From the NCBI GenBank assembly GCA_015179125.1, contig WHVA01000338.1, positions 1-64,000 on the forward strand: 64,000 nucleotides of DNA. The letters are read 5' to 3'. The notes under the pieces are model-generated. The model did no database searches. It had not been told where the DNA came from and saw only the letters and a program-made list of their open reading frames with translations. Of the stretch, positions 22,505 to 33,947 are shown one piece after another. The stretch's first letter is position 1, and each line of letters begins with the position of its first letter. Made by a program: the position numbers and the translations under genes. This DNA is from Gautieria morchelliformis. Its lineage: Eukaryota > Basidiomycota > Agaricomycetes > Gomphales > Gomphaceae.

Positions 22505-25500
22505 TTATGGGGCCTCTCTGCACTGCATCCATGAAGTGCCATGCTCAAACCGGCTCAGATCAAGCTTTGTGGACCCCTTCCCGATGACAGCGGTATCCAC
22601 CGGCCAGCACAAACCTAACTGAGACCAGGGTGGGACCCAGAATAAAAGTTTTGAGGGCGAGTTGAGTATCCAGCCATTTTCTAGCCGTGAGTCATGTAGA
22701 AACCCAGGCCCTGTAGCAGTACAAAGGATATTAGCAGATGTCGTCATGTTCCGACAAATAAAGATAACAGCTACTGACTAGCCTGACCTACGAATGGTGC
22801 TGAAATGGCCTCCCCGGTGTTTGCATTCCACACACGGATCGTCTTGTCGTCAGACCCGGAGACGATGCGCTTGCCGTCATGCGAGAACGCCACCGACGTG
22901 ACGCAGTCGGTGTGGCCTTCAAATGGTGCTGAAATGGCCTCCCCGGTGTCTGCATTCCACACAAGGATCGTCTTGTCATCCGACCCGGAGACGATGCGTT
23001 TGCCCTCGTGCGAGAATGCCACCGACGTGACCCTGTCGGTGTGGCCTTCAAATGGTGCTGAAATGGCCTCCCCGATGTCTGCATTCCACACACGGATCGT
23101 GTTGTCACGAGACCCGGAGACGATGCGCTTGCCGTCGTGCGAGAACGCCACCGACGTGACCCAGTCGGTGTGGGCTTGGAATGGTGCTGAAATGGCCTCA
23201 CCGGTGTCTGCATTCCATACACGGATCATGTTGTCATCAGACCCGGAGACGATGCGCTTGTCGTCGTGCGAGAACGCCACCGACCTGACCCAGTCGGTGT
23301 GGCCTTCGAATGGTGCTGAAATGGCCTCCCCGGTATCGGCATTCCACATACGGATCGTCTCGTCATTAGACCCGGAGACGATGCACTTGCCGTCGTGCGC
23401 GAACGCCACCGATCTGATGCCGTCGGTGTGGCCTTCGAATGGTGCTGAAATGGCCTCCCCGGTGTCTGCATTCCACACACGGATCGTGCTGTCATCAGAC
23501 CCGGAGACGATGCGCTTGCTGTCGTGCGAGAACGCCACCGACGTCACGCAGTCGGTGTGGCCTTCGAATGGTGCTGAAATGGCCTCCCCGGCGTCTGCAT
23601 TCCACACACGGATCGTGTTGTCATCAGACCCGGAGACTATGCGCTTGCCGTCGTGCGAGAATGCTACCGATGATACGCCGTGTTTGTGGCCTACCAAGAC
23701 GTTTTCAATAGCTGGCCACACCTTTAGTTCCCCTGTCTCTATACGGAGTAGTCTTGGAAAGTCTGGGAGGTAGGTCTGTGATACTATGGAATTTGCAGGT
23801 GCAAGTGGGAGTGCCGACACATAGAGATGAGGAGTGCTTTCCGAGATTACGGTCGAGAAAGTAGCAACAAACTTGCGGGTGTCCCGTACGAATGCTGCAG
23901 TGTCATTATCCTGAGGTTCATCAGCCTCACGTCGGAGCTCATAACAACTCAGGCACTCACCTGACTCCAGTCCATTATTGCCGAGAGCGCTGCTGAAGCA
24001 TCGGGTACCTGCTTGATCAGACTCAAAACTTCCAGCCAGTAGAGTAGCTTAGTCTCGAAGAACTCCTTGACTTTTGCACTTATACCCGGCGTAAAGGTGG
24101 TGGCGCGAACATGGTCCGCCCAAAAACGGCAAGAGTAGGACAGTTGTGGAGATATATACCTCTTCGTCCGTGTCTCCAAGTCCACAACATCGTCGTTGCG
24201 CAGATGCGAAGTTTCAAGCTGACAAATGTTGAAACAAAGCTCATCCTTCATCACGCGCAAGCATGAGAGCGCAAGGCCGACATGGTGTAAAGATGTATCG
24301 ATGTAGTATGCTTTATTCGAGTTGCGATCTGTCGTCAAGAAGTCACGAAAAGACGTGTGCAGCAGAGTGATTGTGCCAGATTCTTGAGAAGGAAGGCTAA
24401 GCAGAGCACCCATACGTCCAACAATATGTTGAACCTCGGTACCCGAGGTGCCTTCCTTGTACAATTTCTGCAGGGCAGACATCGAGAGCGGTTCTCTGGC
24501 AGTCAGGATGCAGCCCATCACCAAGCAAAAACGTTCCTCGACCTTGTCCGTCAAGCCATCGCCATCCCCGAATATCTGCTTGAGGATACCGAGATACAGA
24601 TTATCCATCCCACGGAACTTCTCGTCTAAAAGTTCCTCCAGTTGCTCAACAGTATCCCGACCACCCATCCCATCTCCTTTGACAAATCGACAAGCCGTGG
24701 ACGCCCATTGAAAGTGACCTTCAGATTTCTCGGCTAATAACCGACACCAGCCATCGTTGGGCCATTTGCACTCGAGGTCCGTAATATTACCTAGTTCATC
24801 TTTCACAAAGCGGGCAACGGCATCGGCAGGGTTCGGGTCAATATCCTTTAGGGACCTGGAAAGAACATGCTTCTTCCTAAGAAGGGCGTCCAGTATGTCA
24901 TTTTCGGCACGTGAAGTGATAAGAAGGCGGAGATTAGACGGCAGTTTTGCTGCTTCACCGCCGAGGACAGACAAGAGACCCTTGCGAGATTCCTCGTCTC
25001 CGCTCTCATCCAATGCATCAATAACGATCACCGTCGGTCCAACGGTGGTTAGGCCCAGGGCGGGTTCTAGAATGAACCTGTTGAACTGCACACGAGGCTC
25101 GGATGTGGTCCGAAGGTCTCGCTTCTCCCGAACCACTTTCAATAACGAGGCTCTACGTGCTCGATCCAGATCGGCTAGATCACGAGCAATTGTGCTGAAC
25201 ACATATTTTGGGGAGCGTTCTGCCTGAAGAGCGCGGTCAAAACAATATGACGATCCGAGACGGTTGAGCCTGTCAAATCGTCGAGCGACCTCGTGCGCAA
25301 TCGCAGATTTGCCGGCACCCGCAATGTCGTTCAAGAAAAATATCCGGGGGGTGTCGTCGCTATCCTGGTTGGCCCAATTGGAAATCTCTTCAATAACCTT
25401 CTCGCGAGTACCCGGCAAACAGCCCTTTCCAGGATTGCAACCAGCTCCCTTTGTGTATAGCATGTCATCAAGCAGAACTTCCTCGGCTGGTTGCAAGGGG

Positions 25501-26963
25501 TTTTAGGCTCGAGAAAGGCCCAAAGTCAGAAAACTCACAGAGGTCGCCGATGGTATCCAGAACACGTAGTACAGTGATTTCGGTATGAATGATGTCGTGT
25601 TCCTGTAACGCCGACCTGAGATACTTGAACGTTTCCCGGTATTGGTCGACCTTGCTGTCGACATGCGACACTAGATGTTTCACGCCTCTTTTCCCTGAAC
25701 AAAGATTGTCAGCTATATCCACTTGACAGTAATTCAACATACAGATACCTTTGTCTTTTGCGTAGGCGCGGACAAAGTAACTGCACTCTAACGTCTGTTG
25801 CGCCAAGGCTAAGATAATCGGCTTCTGCGATTCAATCTTCTTCAACGGCTCTGCCAAGTGGACGAACGCATATGTGTCTCCAATGAGTTCCGCCAGCGCA
25901 TCGATGCTATTGTCCCGGTCCCTCTGAGCAATGATCGCCTAGGCCAGACGTCAGATATGTCAACTCAGCCAGTGCATAGGATAAATCTACCTTTGGCACA
26001 CTAGACAAGATAGACCATGTCATTTTTGCGTAAGGATGGACCTAGAATCAAGCAAACCGTGTACATGAGATGAACTGGGAGACCGCCGGCGTTTGAACCA
26101 TACCTCGGACAGCCCCTCCACGATGTCGGTAAACAGCCTGATCCTGTCCAGGAGTGGATCCCAAGCCGTCATTGTCGGGATGACCGTATTAGTAGTGGTG
26201 GAAATGACGCCGACAACCGCATTGCCTGCTTCAATAGTTCCGGACGGCGCTGGGTTCATACTATCGACCACTTTCACGTCGCTGACTGCTTCACTCAACT
26301 GGGCCTTCCGCGCCTCGTCGGACGTCGCGAAAGACGTGATGGTGAACTCTAGGACAGTCTGAACATCATGCATGTTCCCTGCCTTATCTGATTTTTGCAG
26401 TTTGCGAGCAACGGCTGCTGTGTTCGATGATTACGCATGCATTCCGTCGATGAGCGAAAAGGACTGACCTCCAGTTGCTCCTTCGGCAAGCAGAAACTCA
26501 ATGCTGTCCTTCGTACCGCCTACGAAATCATCATGTCCGATGGTATAATGCCCATATACTTCAATTTCCAACACAGAAGACCGAGTCAAGTTGAAGCTAT
26601 GGATGGATTAAGATCACATTGAGACAATAACGCTGGAATTCACGCACAAATAGAATGGCTCATTCCACGAGGCAGCATTGCCTCTCGCAGAAAACGTAGT
26701 CTTCTGGGGAAGTTCCTTATCGACGACGAGTTTCACAAAGAACTGACTAAGACGCTGGCCGAACAGTGAGACATTGGGAAGGCGATCGCATTTCAGGTCT
26801 GTTGTCGATGACCAAAAGTCAGTATACAATTGAGAGCGCAACGAAAGAGTCTTTCCAGCAACTTTAATTCCTGCAGGAATACTTCGGGGTGGAGTGAACA
26901 GTTGGCTCTAGAGAAGCGATCGTGGGCTTACGGTGCTGTCACAGTGCCCTCAACGTTGTTCAT
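22505..26963 (-). CDS. C2-NACHT-WD40 NLR-type receptor (STAND NTPase)
   Basis: Ten exons with GT-AG introns of about 50-77 nt join in frame to 1319 codons plus a TAA at 22505-22507. Exon bounds, right to left: 26963-26932, 26881-26648, 26596-26469, 26417-26104, 26041-25991, 25938-25749, 25694-25539, 25486-23961, 23910-22788, 22710-22505. Residues about 30-140 form a C2-like domain (LPNVSLFGQRLSQFFVKLVVD... VLEIEVYGHYTIGHDDFVGG). The NACHT domain has P-loop DIAGAGKS (about 424-430) and Walker B VIVIDALDE. Seven 43-residue WD40 repeats follow (about 950-1250), then a tail with LLFWVPPW typical of mushroom NACHT-WD40 proteins. Such proteins bind nucleotide, oligomerise and are thought to act in non-self recognition and cell death. 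The start at 26963 depends on a 50-nt first intron; an upstream in-frame ATG exists at 27116. Confidence 0.85.
22789..23691 (-). repeat. Seven tandem WD40 repeats of 129 bp
   Basis: Seven consecutive units of 43 codons (consensus GHTD-x-VTSVAFSHDGKRIVSGSDD-x-TIRVWNADTGEAISAPFE) lie in NLR exon 9. The copies are nearly identical in DNA, which suggests recent unequal exchange or gene conversion. They differ at a few codons: the residue after HTD is C, G, W, W, R, C in repeats 2-7, and the residue after SDD is N, S, E, N, N, K, K in repeats 1-7. Confidence 0.95.
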
Positions 26964-28045
26964 CGTGCGCAGTGTTCGTGGGTGGTAGACAGAAAAAGAC
27001 GACGAGAGGCGCGGCGCAGCATCGGACCTGTCATCCAACTTCCCACGTGTGCCCGGCGTCAATGTGGAGCGCCCGTCGATGTGCCTCCGTCTCGGTAGGT
27101 ACTCAGCCGTCTTCAAGTGTAAGTACAGCTGGTCCGTGTCTCAGAGGCAACAAGTTTCGTGGATCCATTGCCGCGCACGCAGCATGTGCATCAACATTCT
27201 ACGTATGAATCACACGTTCACACTTGCAGTTTTGCCCACTTGTTTCCCATTCCCACAGCGTCTGGTAGTACCAGATCTAGCTCCAAATGCGACACTTGTC
27301 CCTCCAGTCCATCTTCCCTCCCAACTTTTCACGCTTGCCTAGACCATCCAATACCACACGTCTCGTTTTACCAGTACTCACTCAGCGGACAGCGACCGTG
27401 CAGTCCCCAGGGACTCCTCCAAACCCTGTCAAGTCCTGAGAGCTTCCAACGCGATCCACTTCCGAATCGTCCAATACCAAACCGCCCGCAAATGGTTCAC
27501 CCTTCCTTCCCCGCCAACGTGTCCCTCTATGCCCCCGCAAGCCGCTGTATTTACGGGCGTTTTCACGAACCAAATCCAGCCACTTCCAAGCCCCGTGCCC
27601 AGCGCAAGCCCCAAACCTCCCAAGACTACGCGCGGCAACTCCGCCTGGTGGAAACCCCCGCGAAACATAGTGCCGCCCTCCTAATGGTAGCTCCAAAAAC
27701 CCCTCGCCCAATCATCCGCGGCGAAATAGGTTTCGATTCTATTCATCACACTCGTCTCCTGTCCGTCTGGCAGTTCCGCACTAACTCCGCACCTTCCAGC
27801 GCCGTATTCTCCGTCCGCTTCGCCGGCGACGGGTGTGTCCCAACGGCTGGGTGCAGATACTTATACAACACGGTCACCGGGGAAAATCCTGTACACACAC
27901 GGCATGAAACCGTGCAAGAGGTGGAACACAACCCCCGCCACGTCCAACCGAATCAGTCCTGTACAAAAACGAACACACAAAACAACAACACAACGAAACT
28001 CGACTCACAAGCCCCCGGACCCATCACGCCCGCCGTATACAACAA
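26964..28045. other. NLR upstream region and GC-rich sequence, no supported gene
   Basis: This holds the probable promoter of the NLR gene. A 334-codon plus-strand open frame (27159-28163) is rich in Pro, Ser, Thr and Arg, has no domain and runs into a dispersed repeat. It is therefore probably incidental to base composition. Confidence 0.4.
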
Positions 28046-28500
28046 GGCAATATCCACAGGCGCAGTCTCGAATTCGCCGCCGAGGACAAGGCCGAGGACG
28101 TACGCAGGTTGTGGCACCTGGGGATGCGAGACATCGAGTAAGGGTGCACAAGGCATTGTCTAAAGGTGAGCCGTCAAATCCGTATATACATTGACCATGC
28201 CCATCCGCGTCACCGCCCAATTAATATCGACACTCCCGTCAGAAACGGAACCACCCCACACGACAAGATGCGGGCCGTACGGGGCGGGCTATGGAGCGTA
28301 GTTGAGTCGTCGAGTGTGCGGGTCATGTGGGGCAAAGGCAGATGCTTGGGGAGGCTGGCACACGCTGGCTTGGCGTCGGGCCGACGAGGTCGAGTACGCG
28401 GTCGTCCTCTGGTCAGAAGTTGGGCGGGAGGGTCGGTTTCGCATAGCGGGAGGGGTGGTGTGCACCGTGACGGTGCTGCTGGCGCGGAAAGTCGCTCGGG
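28046..28500 (+). repeat. Dispersed repeat R2, copy 1
   Basis: The sequence from GGCAATATCCACAGGCGCAG to the GCGCGGAAAGTCG region recurs in reverse orientation at 33180-33698. One frame reads AEDKAEDVRRLWHLGMRDIE, which looks protein-coding, but no family is recognised. At 33699 the other copy is interrupted exactly by a gypsy-B LTR, so R2 is older than that insertion. Confidence 0.55.
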
Positions 28501-30061
28501 AGGGGGCGTGTCGTGCTGCTGTGCCTGTCGTGTCACACGCACGTGCAAGCTCCTTCCTTTGTCTCCGGCGTTGCCTCCATGCAAGGGCACCCTTTCACCT
28601 GTCTCTCCCTCTGTCTCCCTTATGAGCGGCTGTGCATTGCCGTCACCATCTCCCATCAGACGACCCTCCGAATCTCCTTCTTCGCCCGCGCGGGCGGGGG
28701 GTCTATTTTGGTGGTACAGGATCGGGACAAAGACGGACTTGCTGGAGCGTGAGCGCCTTTGACATTAGAAGCATTTCTGGTTGCTAACTATACGGGGACA
28801 TCGTGGAGGAGATTTCCGTACCGGCAGTCTTACCTTGGTACCTTGGCTTCGCAGTTATTGAACAGCTAATCCCGGTTGCGTTTCCAGCCCTATTTGCTTG
28901 ACTCCTTGATTAGGTGCACCATGTCCCTGTCTTCTAAGCAATCTAGCTGTATATAGGCTATGCTCATTTAGGTGTATGGTCGCTTCCTGAAAAGCATTTT
29001 CGCAAAATTGATTGTTTCGATTAGAGTCGAGCCATTCAGGTGTACGTGCCAAGGCAAGCTTCAGTTCATACGCTACGCTCTTCGTACTCGAGGACTGCAT
29101 AGTACATGTGTAGTGGCAATGACAAAACTTGCGCACTAGGTATGTACGAGCATTCACAAAAAAAATCAGAATGTACTGCCGGAGTCGTGAAGAGCGATAA
29201 TTTATTTACAGACGTACCCCCGCAGACAGCAATTGCACGCAATTTGTATATGACACATCCTCGACGGAGAATGGGGGAACAAGGTAGGCAGGAGCGATGA
29301 GGTGTGGCGAAAATAAACATAAACGTCTCCACACTCCTCCACGAAATGCGCACACGAAAGGGGTTGCGCCGTGCAGCAAGTGGGGACCGGAGCTGTAACC
29401 GGCGCACTGAACGACGGAAGCAACAGAAAAGGCAATCAATGGAAGCATCCAGCGCCAAACTCCGATTGGCAACAAAAGCACGACAGCGGTAAGTTGCCAA
29501 GATCACCGAAGCCAGGAACCCGAAGTCAAGAACCCGGAGTCAGGAACCCGAAGCCGAAGGACCCCATTAGCAACGCTCGACAAGCGGCGCCACGCGCACA
29601 ATTCATCTCTCAAGCGCCGGGTGGGTCACGTGGGAGAAACCGTCGTCAACCGTAGCAGAGCCTCGGATACGCAGAGCAGACAGAACAAGGGCCAGGACAA
29701 CGCGGTATGAGTCTGCCTCCTCATAGCACATCCGTCCCCTCCATTGACACAACACTGCCCACGCCCATCCACTACACGCTGCGCGGCACGTACACAGACA
29801 GGATGCCGGCGCGCGGGCGCGGGGGGTAGAGGGCTGACACAAAGGCAAGAGGATTGGAAGAACGGCCTCAATGGAATGCAAAGGCGGGTGGGTCAGCACA
29901 TGTCACGCATGGTTAAGATGACAACTGAAAAAAAAACAGCGCAGAGTAGGCCACATACACAACGGTCGTTTCAGCAGTGCCTCACCAAGCGCTCTGAGTT
30001 GGAGGGTATGCAGGCATCTCCAAGGCAAAAAACAGCGACCCCACAATGAACTGACACGCGA
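28501..30061. other. Unassigned GC-rich region with a short minisatellite
   Basis: No supported gene. At 29508-29565 a 14-bp unit (GAAGCCAGGAACCC) is repeated about four times with small changes. Short frames on both strands lack known domains. Confidence 0.35.
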
Positions 30062-30709
30062 CTACAAAGAACGAAGCCGCTCCCTTGCGCACGCTGCCAG
30101 AGAGCCACGAGAAACCACGGGTAAGAAATACTCCACCATTCCACTCGCGAGCGCCTTGCCAAGAAAGACAAGGGCGAAATGCAGCAAGAGCGGCGCACGA
30201 GACACACCGGGCCAGCGTAGCTGTGCCATGGAGTCCAGGAGCGACAGCGGCTGAATAAGCTCGTCGCTCAACAAATCCTCCCACAAGCAACCGTACCCCG
30301 CAGGGTCCACAAAATGCATCCCCCAGGCGCCCACGTGGATACCACCCTCCCCAATCCGTGCGAGACAAAGGCAGAGACGTCTGAGACAGAGATAGAGATA
30401 GAGACGCAGAGCCATCCGTGACGGGTGCGTGGCACGGCTCGAATACCATCCTAAACCCGACGGGCTCGTCGAGTCTCGCCTTTCTAGAGTGTGCGGGACA
30501 AACCGACTAAGGTGGCTACATAACAGCTGATCGTAGTCCTTCTCCACCCGAAATCCGGAATCCAATCCAGAGAGCGTCATGATTTCCTCCGGCTCATACA
30601 ATGGTCCGAATGTCCACGGATTATCTGTTGACTCAGTTCTTGGTTCCCCTACTCCGAGATTGCAGAGCATAGGTAATGGAGGACGGGGTGGCCTGCGTCG
30701 TTTGCGCAA
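30062..30709 (-). CDS. Hypothetical protein, 215 codons
   Basis: A single open frame runs from 30709 to 30062. The C-terminal half has non-random, hydrophobic-rich composition (blocks GGIHVGAWGMHFVDPAG and LLHFALVFLGKALASGM) that could form one or two membrane segments. The N-terminal part contains an Arg/Pro-rich stretch. I recognise no family and see no intron. A start at the internal Met near 30583 (MTLSGLDSG) is equally possible. It may be a real lineage-specific gene or a chance frame in GC-rich DNA. Confidence 0.3.
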   Translation of the reverse strand: MRKRRRPPRPPLPMLCNLGVGEPRTESTDNPWTFGPLYEPEEIMTLSGLDSGFRVEKDYDQLLCSHLSRFVPHTLERRDSTSPSGLGWYSSRATHPSRMALRLYLYLCLRRLCLCLARIGEGGIHVGAWGMHFVDPAGYGCLWEDLLSDELIQPLSLLDSMAQLRWPGVSRAPLLLHFALVFLGKALASGMVEYFLPVVSRGSLAACARERLRSL

Positions 30710-30979
30710 ACGGCGAGGGGGCTATTCCAGATTCATCCCTATCGCGCATAATCACTCAGCTCGCACGCCACTAAAAATCCTTGTCCTTCCACGTACGAGT
30801 GGGATTATGGAGCGGAGTGAAGAGGGTGGCGGTCAGTTTTTATTTATTTATTCACATACTTGCATGTTTTTTAGTATCTGAAATTCAGTGCTCAAAAGCA
30901 CTTATTTTTGGTACTCATTTAATGATATTTTCGAGCACTGATTTGTCAGTGCTCAAAGGTACTGATTATTGCGACCCTC
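30710..30979. other. Unassigned spacer
   Basis: No gene seen. The stretch turns AT-rich near 30840-30960, with TTTATTTATTTATT and a short repeated CAGTGCTCAAA motif (30887 and 30948). Confidence 0.3.
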
Positions 30980-31320
30980 GACTCTCGGCCCAGAACGGGG
31001 TGGTGGCATCGAGCTGGGTACTGTCCGCACCAGTAACGTACGTACGATGTGTACCGCCATTAAGAGCGCGCACGCCACCTGACATGGCAGTTTTGATCGC
31101 GATCGTGGCTGATCGATCGGCGATCAGATGTATTAATACCCATTTAGGCTCGATTCACGTCAAGCGCGCGGGGCACGCCACGCCACAAGGCACGCATCAG
31201 CTTAGGAAGCAGCCCAGAAGCTTCCCGAGAAGCGCGCGCCTGCGCCGATCTTCGAATCCAACACCCTGTGTCTATTCTCGGCTCCCGGCAGCGCGCAGTG
31301 CCGCATTACCCCTCGATTCG
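30980..31320 (+). repeat. Dispersed repeat R1, copy 2
   Basis: It matches 19980-20027 joined directly to 20276-20600, lacking about 250 bases between the two blocks. It keeps the GATC cluster (31092-31128) and the CTCGGCTCCCGGCAGCGCGC block. Same orientation as copy 1. Confidence 0.55.
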
Positions 31321-33179
31321 GTTGCGCGTGATCACACGTGGCGGTGTCACCGGTGAATTATGTAAGCATTGGATAGTGATGATCGTTCGTGCAAGACGCC
31401 AAAAAAGCATCAGGGTATGGGGCACCCAAAACACGTAGCACATGGGTCTCATAGCGTCCACTGCTAGAATAGCACCCAATGCTCAACCTGTATATTTTTG
31501 GCAACGTGTATTGCAACTGAGACGATACAGCACAGTGCATGTGGGTTTGGTTTCTGTTCCCAGCCCGCATCCAGAAGCCAGTTTGGGATGGGACGTCCTG
31601 GGAAGATGGAGAAGTGGCAAAGAATCAAGAGCGACACAGGTTCCTGCACGACGGTGCTCAAACGTGCGTCGGATCAACTCGGTGGACGAGCGCGTTGCTG
31701 ATTGTATGGTCGCGGGTCTAGGCCCAGTGTTCAGTAGGCAAGGTTGAAGGACTGGGCCCACACACGTCTACAAGCGCCGCTTCTCAGTTTTTCCACAGCA
31801 AACGACTTCGACGTAGTCCAAGGACCGGGAACTGGGCGTCACCCAGTTGACGCGATAACAGTACTCTGAATGGAAGTTCATAGCAGGACTCTTATCCCAG
31901 AAATACGTCAGCTTGACGAGAGGCAGCAGAGAAGCACGATTTTGTGATTGTGAGTCGACCACTTGCAATTGGATTTCCACGAGTATGCGTGCGGGATGTC
32001 GTCGATCCCATTACTGCGTACTACTTGTTCTTTGCCTTTCAAGCTTGACCTTAACCCTGTGATCACAAAGAGCCCATCATGTCAAACGGACGACTGGAAA
32101 TTTCATAAAATAATGTGAGTCAATGCTACGGCTATTGGTAAAGCGGCTGCGTTAGCAGCCAAGGCCCGTGGCCACAAGCTAGGGCCAGCTTGAGCATTGA
32201 AGACTATTGTCTGATCTCGAGCAATAGACTCGCCTGCGTTTTTATAGTCTCTAAACCGAGCTCGTGATCTAACAATATGTACAGGATCAACACGGTCCGC
32301 TTGGCACGGTGGGGTGTTGCTCAGGCGCTCCGTTTACGCAGCACCCCTGTCTGAAGCTCGTCCTCGAGCGCACCCCATTTCATGATCCACCCAAAAGCGT
32401 CAGAAATGAATATATGGCCGTCGCAGAGATTCCGGACGAGAAAGTCATCTGGGGACATCGCAGGCTTATTGGGACGAAGTCGTCAGACGGCCTCAAGCCA
32501 TCTCCAATGCCCATAGTGGAGTATTGGTTCCCCTATATTCATCTCGGCTGGTACAGTCGTGCAGGTCGTTCGGGCAAGGTTGTTCGCGGTGGAACCGTGA
32601 CACTTTTCCGGTTTTGACCCTTGCAAAGATTGATGATTGCGAAGCAACGTTCGAACGATGGCTAGGTCGCTGACGACGATGGTGGCTATCTCTATACCCT
32701 GTATCCAGTTTAAAGGGGACGGTCAATTGATGCTGTGTAACGCAGTTGAAAGTTGGAATGAAGTTATAAATCACCCACCAGAGATTAAGATCAGGTGTTC
32801 AGGAACCCTGTCATCGATGGCCCCATGGCACCAGGTCATGCGAGACACTATTCCCGTACTTACAAAATTGTCAAGAGGTATGACTTTAACAGTCCACCCA
32901 GACATGATTGTAGACACAGGAAGTGAATATGGTGTACCTGTTGGCGCGGCACTGTTTTAAGCGTGTCATTGGGAGTCCGCAGAATCTGTATCGGGGGAAC
33001 GATGAAATGATGGGCTATACGGCGGGTCGATGCGCGGTGCCGACGGACTAGGATGGGCACGAGTGCTCAAATGGCGCTTGGTGTGCATGATCTTTGACAC
33101 GCTTGATGTCTTCACCACGAGGGCGTGTAACACCTAGTCACCCCATCACACAGCCGTGAAAATCAAGTGATTTTCATGT
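31321..33179. other. Unassigned region
   Basis: Frames at 31768-31980 (minus, containing YRVNWVTPSSRSLDYVEVVC), 32309-32617 (plus) and 32637-32960 (plus) have fairly ordinary protein-like composition but no domain I can name. They may be exons of decayed host genes. Confidence 0.3.
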
Positions 33180-33698
33180 TATTGCCCTTGTTCCCAACTT
33201 CCCTCTGCGGAAGGAGGGCGGCATGGATATGCCTCCACGCCTCCCACGACTTTCCGCGCCAGCAGCACCCGCACGGTGCACAACGCCCCTCCCGCCCAAC
33301 TTCCGCCCAGAGGACGACCGCACACTCGACCTCGTCGCCCCGATGCCAAGTCTGGGCGATGTGCGTGTGTCAGCCTCCCCAAGCTTCTGCTGACTCTGCG
33401 CCCACATGGCCAGCACACTTGACGACTCAACTATGCCCAGTCCAAGTCATACCCAGGCCCATACGCCCCGCATGTTGTCGTGCGAAGTGGTTCCATTTCT
33501 TGCAGGAGTTCGATATTAATTGGAAGGTGACGCAGAGGGGCATGGCCAATGTATATGCGGAGGTCGATGTATATACGGATTGACGGCTCACCTTTAGACA
33601 ATGTCTCGTGCATCCTTACTCGATGTCTCGCACCCCAAGTGCCACAACCTGCATACGTCCTCGGCCTTATAATTCGAGACCGCACGTGTGGATATTGC
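33180..33698 (-). repeat. Dispersed repeat R2, copy 2, cut by a gypsy-B LTR
   Basis: This is the reverse-complement relative of 28046-28500. The match ends at ATTGC next to the gypsy-B LTR starting at 33699, marking the insertion point. A plus-strand frame here (FLQEFDINWKVTQRG near 33502) faintly resembles a retrotransposon RNase H but is not conserved in the other copy. Confidence 0.5.
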
Positions 33699-33911
33699 TG
33701 TAAAGATGTCTACCTTAAGCCTTAAGTCACAAGAGCACGACAGAACTTGACCAATGTGTGGTATTCTGATGCTACGTAGTGACAGTGTAAGGGTAAGATA
33801 CAATGGGGACTGCTAGCCGGTTCCCATGCATAAACTATACAGTGGGTCCCTAAGGGTCCCACTGGGATTATGTAATAATTAATGTACATGTAGATACACG
33901 GGTTATTTACA
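33699..33911 (-). repeat. 3' LTR of gypsy-B (213 bp)
   Basis: The element-sense ends are TGTAAATAACCCG and GACATCTTTACA, a 6-bp terminal inverted repeat (TGTAAA/TTTACA). It matches LTRs at 18297-18530 and 60705-60918. A palindromic stem AGTGGG/CCCACT is at 33841-33863. The right side abuts a purine-rich tract, and the left side cuts repeat R2. Confidence 0.85.
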
Positions 33912-33947
33912 CCCTCCCCCTCTATAGACAACTATAGGGGTTAACTC

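Noticed and set aside
22805..23773. Long open frame on the strand opposite the WD40 repeats
   Set aside because: It mirrors the periodic 129-bp coding repeats on the minus strand; an antisense shadow of the NLR exon.
27159..28163. 334-codon open frame
   Set aside because: Biased Pro/Ser/Thr/Arg composition, no domain, and it crosses into a dispersed repeat with several overlapping open frames on both strands; likely incidental.
28166..28762. 198-codon frame in repeat R2
   Set aside because: Frame is not conserved in the second R2 copy, which has stops at corresponding places.
32110..32200. tRNA-like sequence (TTGGTAAAGCGGCTGCGTTAGCAGCC)
   Set aside because: The apparent anticodon arm is a six-pair stem with a four-base loop, and no acceptor or T arm fits, so it is not a tRNA gene.
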